A program made the translations under genes and the position numbers. The notes beneath the pieces were generated by a model. It saw only the letters and a list, made by a program, of their open reading frames with translations, was not told the origin of the DNA and made no database searches. DNA of 64,000 nucleotides from Lineus longissimus (lineage: Eukaryota > Nemertea > Pilidiophora > Heteronemertea > Lineidae), in assembly GCF_910592395.1 (NCBI RefSeq), contig NC_088326.1:8373001-8437000 (forward strand). Reading direction: 5' to 3'. Positions within the stretch are counted from its first letter, which is position 1, and each line of letters opens with the position of its first letter. This document shows positions 40,561 to 54,205 of this stretch, one piece after another.

Positions 40561-42887
40561 GTTGTATAGACTCCTCTACGGCGAGCCAAAAACAATCGAA
40601 TTAGAAACAATATTGAAGTTAATAAATTTGCTTAAATTGTCAATAAAACCTAAATTGGACCATTTCTGGGGGGTCTGTGTTGTTTTTGACATTGATTCAG
40701 TTTTCCCACTTCATGCATAGCTCAAATTACACCTTTTAGATGTGAGATTTGCCTTCTTAAACATTGATAACCGGTTTTCAAAAAAAAATCAAAAAAGGCC
40801 AATGAAAAACAGACTTTGTACATCAATTTATATAGGGTTAATGGATATTTGTCCTCCCATATTGGGCAATAGCCTGATCTACATCACAGTTTTTGGTGAA
40901 CCCGCAGCCTGGCTCTAACAAGCCAGTTGCTAGCCTGATTAGGTAATCCAGTTGTCGAACACATAAATGGCTATATCTTTGGAATGGATGGGGCAAATTG
41001 CATTGGGTTTTCTGTGCTGTAAAAATTGTTTGGTGCACTTTTGAAATCATCTTACAGCAGCAAATGGCAAAAAACCTGGAGTAATAATGGCCTTTGATAA
41101 AAAATATTAAAAATATTCAAATTTCACAAGAGGAATTCTCAGTGCACATGGTCATCTTTAAAACTAACTGTGATTAGTTTTATTTTTGTCAACCGTAACC
41201 CCTCCTTCATGCAAAACGACATCGCCTCTCGAAATCGCGCCCGCGCCTATCGTAGGATTATAGGAAGAAGTCAGAATTACGTGTTTCCCTCATTTGATTC
41301 TCCCATCCAATAAATCAGTTGGAAAAATACGTTCAACGACAATTCATCAGTACGAAATCAGAACTAAGAATTATATACTCACAAAACAGTAGCATTTGTG
41401 AAACGAGGGGTCAATAACCGTCCCTGTCCGTGGACAGTAGCATGTGTATGGTCCCTCATTGAACCTTTATAGTATGTTCGATTGGATGGTAGTAGCTCTT
41501 GTTGTTAGTCCAATTGATTTGTTCTTGCATGCACAATCACTGAATAAATGGAAGCTTAGCAAGCCACATGATATTGTGGCATTTTCACTTATTATCTGTC
41601 AATCCGAGACGGATCACGACTGGCTGGACTTTGACAAATACACGTTTTATAAACTTAATGAATGGCAATCGATCAATCAGGGTTACAACATTGACCTGAC
41701 CAAAGCAATATTCCAAATAAATCTCAGTACGTCTTTTTCAAGCAGAATCCATGCACAATAAACCAATAGAATTCAATGACAGAAATTCGGTAACAACAAC
41801 CTTCGAGATGTTGAAATGTAAAGCCAACAGTTTGTGATTGCTAGATCTTATGATGTATGAATGTCAGTTCTTTCCAACATCTATTTGTGGTATCCTTCTG
41901 CCACATGTTACTCGATCCAATGCCTAAATCAGACTGAATAGTATGTGACGTACCAATAGGAAGCTGCGTCCGTCGTATCTGCTGGCAACGAGCACAATCT
42001 CTGTGACAGCGCTGGCGGTGCACGAAGGCATTCCTGACTCATGTCGGGGAAAGCAGTTGAGTCACTTGAAGCGGGTACCAAGCACTCTACTGTAGTTGCA
42101 ACGTTCTTACCACTTACTCATCTGCTTCATATGTGGATTCCGATGGTCTCTGGTGAATCATCGCTTTCCTGCTGGTGTAATTTCTTAGTTTTGAATATTA
42201 CGAAAATGATAAATGTGACAAAAATGATAAATGTTGAACCCCAGAGGAAGGAATATCAATCGTATTTTTTCATAGACTTCTGCTAGCAATGGAGTGTGTA
42301 TTAGGATATGTTCTTTCATTACTTTGAAGATTCGTCAAATCTAATGGGACGCAACAACATGTGACGCATAAGTGGTGTTGGCTTAAAGAGTCAGTAGAAT
42401 GCATTAAAATCGTTTGAAATGCAGTTTGCCTGCAAGACACCAGCAAGAATTAAATAAGACCAAATTTCTGTGCAGAATGATCCGCACATGAAATACATCG
42501 GGCATTTAAATCAGCCATGCAAGTGCCAAAAACATACGTCTGTCATGTTGGCGAAAATGAAATCATACCATGTAAAATGCAGGAAAGACAACAAGGAGGC
42601 CAATCTCCCAATGACAGGACATCACGTCGTTTACCTCGGCCTAACCGGAAGAGACGAAATGTACGCTAGAACACGGTGACAGTATCACTTAGCAACCGTT
42701 ACCAATGGCGGTGCTAGGAGATTGCGGTCGATCATCATTTTACCTTTAAGGTAATTTTACAACTAAGGTTGAATCTTAACAATCTTATGTTGGCGACAAA
42801 TTTCTGACGCATACATATATGTCGATAACGTTCAGCAGTGGTAACCTTTAAACAATAAATCAATAATAAATATTTGTTTCAATTTTT
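40561..42887. other. Noncoding, nothing confirmed
   Basis: A 105-codon plus frame at 41444-41761 (with TDHDWLDFDKYTFYKLNEW) has slightly protein-like composition but no splice signals, motif or neighbour support. No other signal. Confidence 0.35.
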
Positions 42888-43155
42888 TTTCTTTTCATAA
42901 ACCGTTATGAAAAATATCATTTTGAAATTTTAAATTCTGATGAAAAATAGGCCCATATCTCTTCCGTTGTGAAAGTGACATTTTTTGTTCCGACTACTTA
43001 TATGCGTGCACTGATTTATTTCTTCTCATAAACCGTTATGAAAAATATAATTTTGAAATTTTGAATTCTAATGAAAAGTAGGCCCATATGTTTTCCGGAT
43101 CCGTTGTGAAAGGGCCTTATTTGTTAAGACTACTAATATGCGTACGCTGACTAGC
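42888..43155. repeat. Two-unit ~134 bp tandem duplication
   Basis: CATAAACCGTTATGAAAAAT at 42896 recurs at 43028. Each is followed by TTTTGAAATTTT.AATTCT, TAGGCCCATAT and TATGCGT.C.CTGA, with moderate divergence. Noncoding. Confidence 0.8.
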
Positions 43156-45628
43156 CTACAAAACGTATTGGGTGTTCCCTTTCATGGGCTTAGTAGGGCA
43201 AGCCAAAGCGAAATTTATTCAGGACAGATTTTTACATGATGATGGTCACTTGCGGGCTCTTGTGGTCATACCTGCGCGACGAAGGGAATTAATCCACCAA
43301 AAAGTTAACTTTTATTGTTGAAAATGAAGGAAAGTTGTGAATATGTTTGACGTGTTAAAAAAATTTCAATAAAACTTTTTTTCATACATTTGTCAACATT
43401 TGCATGTTTTTGATGAATAATGCATGATTTTACCCAAAAAGATAATTTAAAAAAAATGTAATTGGCCTATCTTCAAGAACAGGAAAATCCTACCAACGTT
43501 TCCATTACTCTGCAGCTGTAGCTCTTACAAGAAAGACATGCATTTTCCTGTAAATTGCAAAAAGGCCCGGGTCCCGGGGGTTGAACTATTGGAACAGGTC
43601 CGGTAGCAAAAGGGTGAATTTCGCGTTCGTGGTAAAAAGCGAAAGAAATCTGAAAAACTGAAGAAAGTCTTTCTGACTTTTTTGGTCAAGCGTTAAAAAA
43701 TGTTTAAAAATAGGATTTTACTCATATTGAATGAAATGTTTCCAATTTGTCTTGATGTAACTGTTATTTAGTGGAATATTTAACAGTCTTGTGATTTTGA
43801 AGCCCATGCCAGTTTCTTGGTTTTTAAGATTAGAAAATGGTTCTTTTCCCACTGATATGCTTGTTTCACAGTTAAGCGCAAAGTCGTGTGAGGTATACCA
43901 ATAAAGAAATAAACATAAAGGTTTCACTTGGAATTACGTAATTGGGGCATCTTCTTCAGACAATTTTAAAGCAATCATTCAGATCTTATCGGGTCTACGC
44001 TTTCTTGGTCTCAAAATAAAGATATTGATTTCTTCTTACGAACAGCATTAGTGTTGATTTAATCTGTCAAGTACTTAGTACTTTTCGAGGATTTAGCCTT
44101 TCAAGAGATAGGGTCGGGCCAAGATTCGTATATTTCCAATGAACGAGCATGAACGAAAATAAACCACTTGCCTTGAGTGAACATCTCAAATATGATGATG
44201 TTCGAAGCCTACATGTAGATTTCAATTATTTTTAAACTTCGTCTTTGAATTTTCCATCATCATATTTGACTTTTCTCGACATCATGTCATCGTCATGTTT
44301 TCGCTCATCAGTTGGCACAAAGTAATTTCTACACCTTATATGCAACATACACCACTAGATTTATGACATTACGCATGTCAGTTGATATGTCGAGTTGAAA
44401 TGTGTTAGTTCATAGCCACCGAAATGCGTTCTTGCATGGGTGGCCAAACAATTTCGGTGGTTATTCGGCCTACTCTAATTTTGATGAAGAGGCGTGTTGG
44501 AGGCGCGGATTGAAATGTTTCATGATATTGATTGAATGAATAAGTGTCGCCACATTGTCAGCGCGTGTTGAACTATCACATGATATTGTAGACCTACACC
44601 CGAGTGCGTTCGGGGAATTTTTGTCTGGTCCTCTCGAAATTTAAGGTAATACCTGGAGGTCTAATAGACCTAGACCTATGGTAGTTCTTCAAACCATTAA
44701 ATTTTCTTTGTGGGTTGACCGTGATAATTTCAGGGTTTGGGGGTCTAAACGAGTTTTGGGGTCATTTTCGACCATTTTTGACCCGTGAATCGACTTTTCA
44801 GCCGCGACGGGTTAATTTGACCCCTGCGACCACAATATTTAGGCTACTGAACTGAACTTCATCATTATTTCCTTTTACAGAGAAGGAATTCATAATAGAG
44901 GAAAACACATCTATACTAGTGACTGAGACCATGTATCAAAATTTAAAATTTTTCTATACAACCTATAAAGTCTCGCGCACTGAATTATCAGTGTGTACGC
45001 TAAAGGAGCACTTGACGGATTGAATAGAAACCAACGCTGTTCGTTAGAGGAAATCAATATCTTCAATGTAAGACCAAAAAGCGAAGATCCGATGAGATAT
45101 GACTGATTGCTTTACAATTACCTGAAGAAAACGCCCAATTACGTATTCTTAGAATTCCTTTATTGTTTATTCCTTTATGGTATACCGTATCCACATTGTT
45201 GAAACGCCATTTGGCTTACACTAAGATATATTTTATGATATGTACACTGATTTTTAGGTCATCTCATAAGATACAATAGCGTTTGTGCCTGTTACAAGTT
45301 TACCATTATACAGAACCTAATCATGGAGATTTTGTACCAATTGCGAATTATTGGTCTATCATTGTTTTGCACCTCAGCTCAGTTTGCAGCTTAGTTTAAA
45401 ATTGGGCTTCATCGTGGCTTCCAGTGAAATGCCCGAGAGAGCTGCCTTGCCGTGACCAGACTCTTTATTTGAAAGACTATGATAATGTGGGAGGTGTTTG
45501 TGCGGCATGCGGAAGAACAAGGTAAATACAAGCTGGCGTGTCTAGCTATAATATTAGACAGATGTAACTTTGGGATTTCAGGTCGACTGAGCGAAGAACA
45601 AAATTATGCAGTGGGGCTTTTGGGAGCA
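43156..45628. other. Noncoding, one hairpin noted
   Basis: No supported gene. CCACCGAAAT at 44416-44425 and ATTTCGGTGG at 44451-44460 form a 10 bp stem with a 25-base loop. Confidence 0.4.
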
Positions 45629-45790
45629 GCTGGGCTGGGTTGTTCGAAATCACGTAAGCTTTAACGGCGCCGTTAAGTCTTAACGTGAAATTGCTAATGG
45701 GATTAACTGAAAGAGATAACGTCCATAAGGATATTTAACGCAACCGTTAAGGATGACGTGACTTTTGTGCTTTTGAACAACCGGGCCCTG
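45629..45790. repeat. MITE with GGTTGTTC termini
   Basis: The left end (GCTGGGTTGTTCGAAATCAC) and right end (complement GGGCCCGGTTGTTCAAAAGC) are inverted. The interior holds paired TTAACGG..CCGTTAA motifs. About 160 bp, noncoding; it overlaps the end of a meaningless short frame. Confidence 0.65.
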
Positions 45791-46589
45791 GTCTTAAGCT
45801 TTTAGCTCCCTTTATAATTGACGCATAGCCGGCCGTTTCATTTGGCACTTTCGTGGCGGAGGCCTACATGTCTAAATGAGCTAATGAATTATACATTGAC
45901 TGCTCTGACATTGATTCTAAAATCTCACAATGTAGTGTTGATGTGAATAATTAACTCAGTTTGAGAGAGAATGAAGTATTTCCATCGGAAATCGTAGAGG
46001 CTTTTTGACATTTTCCTTTTTATTACAGTGTACATTGTGACCGTGTATGAGTCTTGGTAGTCTACAGTAAACTAAGGCAGAAATTTAGAGCATGAATTTT
46101 CTTTCGTACGGTGATAATAACTAACACGCTGTGCATTGCATTGTTAGGGATTCCACTTCCCCAGTTTCAACCTCGTGATGGGAGTTTTCGCCTAGGTGTG
46201 TTTTAGTCCGTGTTTTACCCCTTTTACCTCTCATCAGCCACCATCAGCCTTACTAGCTGCAACCCTCGAAAGCCAACGGGCTTGTCTTCTTTACCCTTTT
46301 CACTTCCGCATAATAAACATAACAATTTCTTACCAGTTTCAGCCGATAGCATTCATTATTATTTTTTGTATCTTATTGGCACTGGGTCCAAGATACTCAA
46401 TCAATTTGAACTATGTCAATGATACTACCGTACTGACCAGCGCAAACAAATGGGGTAGTTGAATCATGAAGTAATATTGCAAGGATCACACGTGTCGCAA
46501 ATGTGTGAGAACATGCTTTGATGGTACATATATCTTAATTCGTTTTAGTAGCATAGCTCACTATCGCTGGGTTCACCCTCAAGTCTCTA

Positions 46590-46676
46590 CAGGGTGGCCC
46601 TGAATTATTTTCCCTCACACAATGGATACACAATAGAATTCTACTGTCCAAAGGAAAATAATTCTCGGCTACCCTG
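46590..46676. repeat. 87 bp TA-flanked mini-MITE
   Basis: CAGGGTGGCCCTGAATTATT at the left and the complement AATAATTCTCGGCTACCCTG at the right. TA lies outside both ends (46588-46589, 46677-46678). The tiny size and TA duplication fit a mariner-type MITE. Confidence 0.75.
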
Positions 46677-49600
46677 TAGAATCAATCATGTCAGTCGCTT
46701 GGGCAATGCGCTATAGAGTAAGTGCCTCCGAAAGTGTATGAGCGTCATCAGCGCTATTCCATTAGCATGTAGAATGTATATGAAGGAATGTTCCCTGTTT
46801 AACTCCTCAATAATGACTCCTGAGGGAAGCATTCAGCCAAGTCATTAAGTGCTTATATCATCTCCATATTATTCATAAATCCCCCTCGCGACTTGTGCAA
46901 ATAACTGCATAATGCTACCGTATATTATTCAGCGTCATGATGGTGTACGAATCGGCAACTTGCAATAAAGTCAGTGCATACGTGACTACGTACAACAGGT
47001 ACATATAGAAATATCTGTTGTTCTGGAGACCTCCAAATCGAGGGGTTGTAACCAGAATGAGTATTAACTAGAACTGGCTAACACCAGTGATCTCTCTGCT
47101 TTGATTTTGAAGTTGTTCAGGAGTTGGTCTGAACGAATAGTTGATATGGAATTATTGAGAGTTTGTGGATAAGCCAAGTACAGGCAAAGATGACGTCAAA
47201 TGCAGCGAGACCGCCAAGGTTGATGTTATTTTCAATACACAATTGCATGTGTTGTGATGTAAGGAAACGGACATGGTCCACACTTTGCATTTCAATACCA
47301 TAATTATGAAAAAAAGTTTTCCCCGAATTTCATGCGGGAATTTGACAGGTTTGATTTCAGGCCATGTCGCCGATTTCCGTTTTTGTCTGCCTTTTTGCCT
47401 CTAATAGTGGCAATAGATACATTTAGAAAATTTTGGACAACTTGAACTTGAACATGCAGTTCAAGCATCTTGTCATCAAGGTCTAAAGAGTTTGTCATAT
47501 TGCATTTCAAGTCTTTGTTTGAAAAAAGTTCCCCCTAAAACAAAGCGATTTTGAGGTGTTTTATGCGAACTATTTTGGTAGCGTATAGAAAATTACTGTG
47601 TGATCAGGTTTGTTTGTGCAGACGATGATTTGGAGCGAGGTGAGTTTGGCTCTTGAACAGTTTTAATCCGCTCAAAACGGTGATGAATATTCACTTTAGT
47701 AATATTAAACAGGGTTGCATGACAGCAGACTCTAAGATCCTAATAGTAACTCGCCTCATTTACGGCATTTTGCTCGGGCATTCTTGCCGCGTACATTTAT
47801 GTACATTATACATGCAATACACGTTCAATGGGAGCCAATACTGGCTGAGATAATATGCTTGAATACCATCGCTGCCTTGAAAAATGGATTGAATGTACAT
47901 GATCCCTGTACATTCGTATAGAAATGCATAGGGTTTGAAAAAGTGCCGACAGATTACCCACAGGGCCGTGTAATTTCAACAGAAGAATATTCGATTCAGG
48001 AATTACCACGCAAAATTGTGAGAAATGTATCTCTGTGAATAAGAATTTGGAAGTTTTTCTGGCTAAAAGAGAAACAAGTATTGGGAAAACAAATAAAAAT
48101 AATGTGAACATATTTGCGGTGGAATCCTGACGAACTGATTCACGACAAAGCCAGGAAGGAACCAAAGTTGTAATGTGGGCCTATGATGTATTTGCCTCCG
48201 TCCACTGACCCCCCCCCCCCCCAAGCACAAGCTACTGCCTTTGATACTTCCACGGAGTCAGTCCACGTCCTTGGCCCCAGCATAACAATGCAGTGCAATT
48301 AATTAGATGCTGCTACCTGTATTATTGCGCTGAACTAACTGGCAATGAGTCCAAATATTTCTTTGGAATTCCATTGGAAATCAACTGAAGAAATGACAGC
48401 AAGTATTATTCATGAAGTGTCAGGTTAATTTTGTTTTTTTTAATTAACTTTTATACATAGAGTGAATTCCTGTCGAAAGGACTCTTTCATGCAAGTGAAT
48501 AAGGGTCGAATTTTGACCATGTAACCCTTGCAGCAGAAGAGAATTTCTGTCGAATTACTTGAAATCCTGGGGTGAAAAAATTTCGAATCCTGATCCTCCC
48601 AAATCTTTCTGAGCATCGAATTGGTGTCGAATGACCGGGGGGGGGGGGGGGGGCACAGAGTTCTGATTGACTGCTGCATCATACATTCTTCCCGTTCTAG
48701 CACCAACCTTATATTCCCTGTATGGAGGTTAACCACCACAACGCATCAGATTGTGAGGTTTCACCGTCTACTACGGCGTGTTCTTGCATTGGTTAATCGA
48801 GGAATGATGGACTTCCAGACATGGCCAATTATACAGCAATAGTCCCATGAGATGTGTTTGGGGCAAATAGTGCAGGCATTTAAACACATTAGGAAGTTTG
48901 AGGAGAGTCCGTTTATTGATCTTGTCATACATGTTTCAGTCTAAGAACAGGTTTTCTATCAACTGCGAAATGAGAAATGGCGAAATAGCGAGATAAGCTA
49001 TCATTAATTTCTGTCCCGTTGAACCATCGTTTTTAAAAGGATCTACTATTTTTGCGGTAAATTTTGTTTTGATGTGTGAAATGAGCGACTTATTCATCAC
49101 GATTTCTTTTTTACTCTGTCCCCGAAATGTTGTCACGAGTCAAAAAGCTAAAGCCATTTTTGTTTGGACCCATGGCCTATTAAACGAAATGGCATTTAGG
49201 CCTAAGGGTTGTATGTACGTACCTCGTTCCTGAATGACTTTCTAATGGCCTGAATGAAAGGTTCGAGATGACCAAAGGACATTTCGCCGAGGAACTTTGA
49301 CTACAAAGACATGCCACGCTTATTATATAAAAACTGCGTGACTCAACTAGGCGCATTGGTCCGCAATTTTTCATTCGTTTTGCGAGATTCTGATGGGCGC
49401 TCCTTCAATGATTCATGCTCTGATGGAACCCGAGATCAAAAGCCCTGCTCAAGAACAGCTGCGAAGACGACACATCAGTGCATATGTCCTCGGTAATGCT
49501 TGTGATGGATACCGTGTTGATCAGAATGAATAACTGTAGTAAAGAACGTTAACACCTTTTTCGGGATCTACTAAAATTTTTTACTCTAGCTTTCGATCCT

Positions 49601-51894
49601 CACTGGATCTTCCTCAGAAGTGAGGGACAACAATTTTACAAAGCATATATACAAACAAGGCAAGAAATAGAGCAAATTTCAATAAAAACAAATACAATTA
49701 CAGGCTAGGAAGAACTTCGACCCAGACACCATTAAAAAGGGAGAAGGTACCAGTCAAAATGTACAATGACAGGTCCACAGTGTTACAAGATATAATTTTG
49801 TTTTATTCTCTTCCCTATTTCACAGCTAACAATTTTGCCCATTAGTGATAACAGAAGCAAGATTATTTCATGTTCCAAAATATTCATCAGCTGCTCTGCA
49901 AAATACTCAACTGCGCTGCGTCAAAGCCATTAAATATATCAAGTATTGATTGGAACTGTTTAGCCTCTTGATAAGTCGCTGTCGAAAACCTTCGGGTGCA
50001 TTCGGCTCGACTCGATTCTGTTCATCAAGCATTAATCTGACGGGGCATCTTGGTGAATCATGGCAGAACGTTCTTACATCACTGACATGCACACAAAATG
50101 ATGTGGCGATGGAAGGATAGCGTTTCAATAATTGATGGCTGAAGACAGAAGTGAATATTGCTTTGGAAGTGTCACTCTGAGGGTTTATTGATGGAATCTA
50201 TACACGGTCAGAGGAGAATGGTCATCATCATACCAAGCCAGAGCGGCATTGTTATGTCATTTGAACAAAACAAGAAAAGCTTGTTCTCTAGGTAGGTAAG
50301 ATGTTCCCCAAGTTGAATGTAGTTTTCGCATCATCATGGACCTGATCGATGACAGTGCTCATCTTGTGAAATTTTCGATCGTGAATTTGATCATTAAAAT
50401 GCATTAATATATACCGGTATTTTGATTTGATTTAACAGACGAAAATTAAATATGTTCATAAATATTTGAATATACATGTAGGCCTAGTATGTGAATAAAA
50501 AAATGGCTTGATTTACAATTGACACTATCATTATACATGCAAAATATCATGTAAATTCAACGCTCCGCACATAAAAAGAAATCAGAAAATTCATTCATTC
50601 AATCCTACAAAGGAAAACTGACTTGCTATTAATTCATTGGTTGCCCTTGACAACGGAGACACGAACCAAAAAGTCAATCAACATCATGTGTAGTTCATTT
50701 CCCAGAACATAGGAAAGAATTGCAAGAACTCGAAATCGAATTCCTTGCATAGTAGAATTGCAATTTACTCTCTAAATTGGAATAATCTGTCCTGGTGAAT
50801 TGGCTTTAGTTTCTTGCGATTTAGTAATGAGGTGAAGAAATTAAATTAAAGGAGCTGCAACTTTCTGAGTTTGTCACATTGTGTTTAGGTTTTAAATCAT
50901 GTTTCCGATTCTACTGCTGTAGGAATTCTATACGTTATCTTCACCAAGAAGAGAACTGTCAATGTAAGACGTGGTGTCCTTTTGTACTAATCAATGCGGT
51001 GCCCATTATCTATTTAGCTACACAAAAATAACAAGGTGTTGGTTTCAATCAACCATTTCCTGCCGATGTATGTGACAACCCATCTGATTCATCTCAATCG
51101 AAGTGAAATAACAAGAAGGCACAATATGATATGTACATGTACAAGCACTTCGGTTGCACTGATTCACTTAGTGTGGATAGTTCAAAGTTGATCCTGTTGG
51201 GACCATGACATCACTGCATCAAATCGCCTTTTTTCTGTGGGAGGAATAATCAAGTCCAATGTTTTTGTGCAGTATTGGGTGATATGGGGCTGTCCGTAAT
51301 TAGACTAGGCCGTTCCAATTGGTGGTCTCAGAAGACTTGGCAACTGTTTAAAAACATTCATAGACCCATAGTGCGTTTCAAAATGATGTTTTGACGCCAA
51401 ACGCAACAGAAATGCACGCGACACGGACGGCTAGAAACTTGGCCCTAAGCGGGACCCGGATCTAGAAAACATTGTCGGTGTGTCATGCCTAAGACAAAGC
51501 AGTGGTGGATTTAGAGGGTGGCGCATAAAGTACGAGCCCCCCCCCCCTCCCCCCACCCCCGCCCATCAGAGCAACAATTAAAAGCCCTTCAGTCCACGTT
51601 TAGCAGTTGGAGATGCCCGGAAAACCGAATATTTTGCACTTAGATTACAAATTACTTCTGGAGAGGAGGGCCCTCACACCAACCAAGTTTTCAAGATTGC
51701 AGCTTCACTAAAATCCTTAAATTTTATTGTTTCGCACTGTCAAATAAGTTTTAATCCGAACGTCGTGAAATATCACTGCCATAGAATTTAACAATTCATG
51801 AAACAGCAGAAAAGAAAGATTTCACTCTCCTACCAAGGATAAAATATTGCAGAGACCAAGGTAGTTTAGAATGCACTGCCCCATTATATAGTAG
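46677..51894. other. Long noncoding stretch
   Basis: About 5.2 kb with no supported gene or sizeable repeat. Homopolymers C14 (48209-48222), G17 (48637-48653) and C11 (51537-51547) occur. The short frames are low-complexity or random. Confidence 0.4.
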
Positions 51895-52320
51895 GCTGAC
51901 AGTATACTCTGTTTCCTCACGTATACCGTCTTTGGGAGCCATATTTAAGAGGCCCGAAGGAATGAATACCTCGCATACCTAATACAAAGGTTAGGCCTAG
52001 TGGATTGGACTGATTGGCCCAGATCGTGGCGCAGGCCTATGACCAGAGACACCCACTACTTGCAGTCCACCATTGGTGGATGGGATTTTAAATGAATTGA
52101 ATGGGTTGTCTTTAATACCAGACAATCGTGTTTGGGCTTTATTCATGGCGTGACCGAGGCGGAGCAAATAGACAATGCCCATTCATCACGTGGGCAAAGA
52201 AAAACCGCCCCGCATGTGGTGAACCCTATTGCGTACCCAACCCAATGTATGGACACTGTTACTTTGTATAAGTGGTATGGGATGACGGTATACCTGAGGA
52301 AACAGAGTATCTCTCCGAAG
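51895..52320. repeat. Foldback element with ~37 bp arms
   Basis: AGTATACTCTGTTTCCTCAC plus GTATACCGTC at about 51900-51932 is inverted at about 52284-52312 (GACGGTATACCTGAGGAAAC). A weaker inner match (TACAAAG) suggests longer ancestral arms. Confidence 0.6.
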
Positions 52321-53763
52321 AATAGATAGCGAGAGAAAAAAAACATCGCACGGTGTCTCAGCTATTGTGGTCGCAGCATTTGTCTCCTGGGAGAGTCGTC
52401 CTCCATGTTGTCTCCGAGCGGTATAAACAAGAGATAGCGTAATACTCCATACTGGTAACAGTGTCTGCAGTAACAGTATCAGCCGGGAGAATCGGTCTCT
52501 TACTAATAAGCCAGGGAGACATCAGTTGTATAACTACTCCATGCTCATTGTCATTGCATTTTTCATCAATTGGCCGTAATAACCAGCGTAATAGCTCCAT
52601 CTCAAGCTCCATATGGGACACAATGCTGAAAAGGCCTGTAGAAACTAGTGAGGATAGAAGCCAATCGACCAAAATTACCAGCGTCCTCAAAACACAAGGA
52701 TGCCAGCGAATGCTATAAATTCACATAGGCCTCTCCTGTAAGAAACGGCCCGAGAAACAAACAGTTTAGAAATATTAAAATATATAAATATTAGTGACCT
52801 CGCAAACCACCACCGCCTGAGTATGATATGGGCATTCTACTCCAATCTAATATATTATTACGGAGTTTTCGGAGCTTTGTCTCACGGATCACGACTTTCC
52901 TGCTCGACCAACTGACATGAAATTTCACCAAGACCTAACTTACATGTTTTATATCCGGATTGCGCACTTTGTTTTTCGTTTAAACTCAGATAAGTGGTAC
53001 TTTATGCATGTTTTTAGTCATTTTCGGATCAAAATGATAGAAAGAAAATGAAAGTAAATTAACCCAAACCATGTCCGTTTTTGATTGGAAAATAGAGTTA
53101 TTTATAACCCAAACCATGTCCACTTTGTCACTCTCCGGTGCCACCGGGATCACTCCTCACAGTTAATCCGGCGTCTTCCATCGAATACTTCACTACAGCG
53201 ATTTTACCTCTCCATAGATAAACCTTGCCTATAATTAAGTGCTGTACTGTGCACTAAAACAATAACAAGGTGAGTTAATAGCGTTTCATTCAGCATTCCT
53301 TGCAAAAGTAAAAGAATACTGTCCAAAAACAACCCAAACCATGTCTGTTGTTTCTTCAATTTGCAAGCGACGAATTCCGCAATGACCGTGGAGCGACCGC
53401 AAAGACAATGGATGTGCCAATTGAGACACAGCAATTTGTGCATAATTGAACACATGATCATCAGAAACATTCCATAATAGACTGTGAGAGAAGCAATGTG
53501 CCCACAAATTTTGCATATTTAGTTCACTTCTGGTGATAAATAACTATATTTTGTGCTTGGAAAAAAGAAGACATGGTTTGGGTCAGTTTTCGAGGCAATT
53601 CCCATGTGCTCTCGAAGTTTCTTTGTTTTCCCGATTAGACTTCAAATCTCGACTTCTTTTACCTAAGGTTTGCATTGGTAAGCTAACTAAGCTCCAACAA
53701 TACCCCATATCTATCTCTCTTTTACCTTTTACAAACATGACGAAGTCGGCTACATAAACAAAT
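52321..53763. other. Noncoding with a recurring 15-mer
   Basis: AACCCAAACCATGTC occurs at 53061, 53106 and 53331 on the plus strand and, with one mismatch, inverted at 53570-53584. No gene. It may belong to the Helitron that follows. Confidence 0.4.
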
Positions 53764-54098
53764 AAATCATCCCCATAAAACGGGATGATGAATTTGACCC
53801 AGGCCGGCTGGAGCACATCCCTCCCTCGGATGTGAACTTGCCCTTCATTCTTGAAAGAACTCAATTCCAACTCAGGGTCAGTTACTGTATGACAATAAAC
53901 AAAGCGCAAGGACAAACCTTTGACAAGCTCGGTATCTTCCTTCCGCAGTCAGTTTTCAGTCACGGACAACTATATGTTGCTTTTTCGAGGGCTTGACGTT
54001 TTCAGGACATTACTGTACAAATCAATACAACCACAAAACAAGGATTCCTAGCCGAAGACGCCGTCACACAGAATATAGTTTATCAACAAATACTGTGA
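53764..54098 (+). pseudogene. Helitron helicase C-terminus
   Basis: Plus strand reads DEFDPGRLEHIPPSDVNLPF, ILERTQFQLRVSYC, then MTINKAQGQTFDKLGIFLP and VFSHGQLYVAFSRA, a TGA stop at 53994-53996, and DITVQINTTTKQGF. The TINKAQGQT box and GQLYVAFSRA are the last two motifs of the PIF1-type helicase of Helitrons. The Rep domain and earlier helicase motifs are not found upstream, and a stop precedes the segment. Confidence 0.8.
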
Positions 54099-54180
54099 TC
54101 ATTTCCGAGGTAAAAACACATATCACTGTTTTTAATGTCTTGACAATGCCCAGGTGACAATGTAACTGTTTACAAACATT

Positions 54181-54205
54181 CCGCGCGGAGCGCGGGTTAT
54201 GCTAT
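54181..54205 (+). mobile_element. Helitron 3' terminus (hairpin)
   Basis: CCGCGC-GGA-GCGCGG forms a 6 bp GC stem, followed by GTTATGCTAT. A short GC hairpin about 10 bases before a CTRR end is the signature of a Helitron 3' end. Here the last four bases read CTAT, not CTRR, a probable mutation. It lies 83 bp after the helicase stop. Confidence 0.65.

Noticed and set aside
41444-41761. 105-codon plus frame as a gene
   Set aside because: No splice signals, no recognisable motif, no neighbour support; length is within chance for AT-rich DNA.
49560-49625. Penelope-like element end
   Set aside because: The TCCTCACTGGATCTTCCTC segment recalls such ends, but no RT or GIY-YIG coding sequence is nearby.
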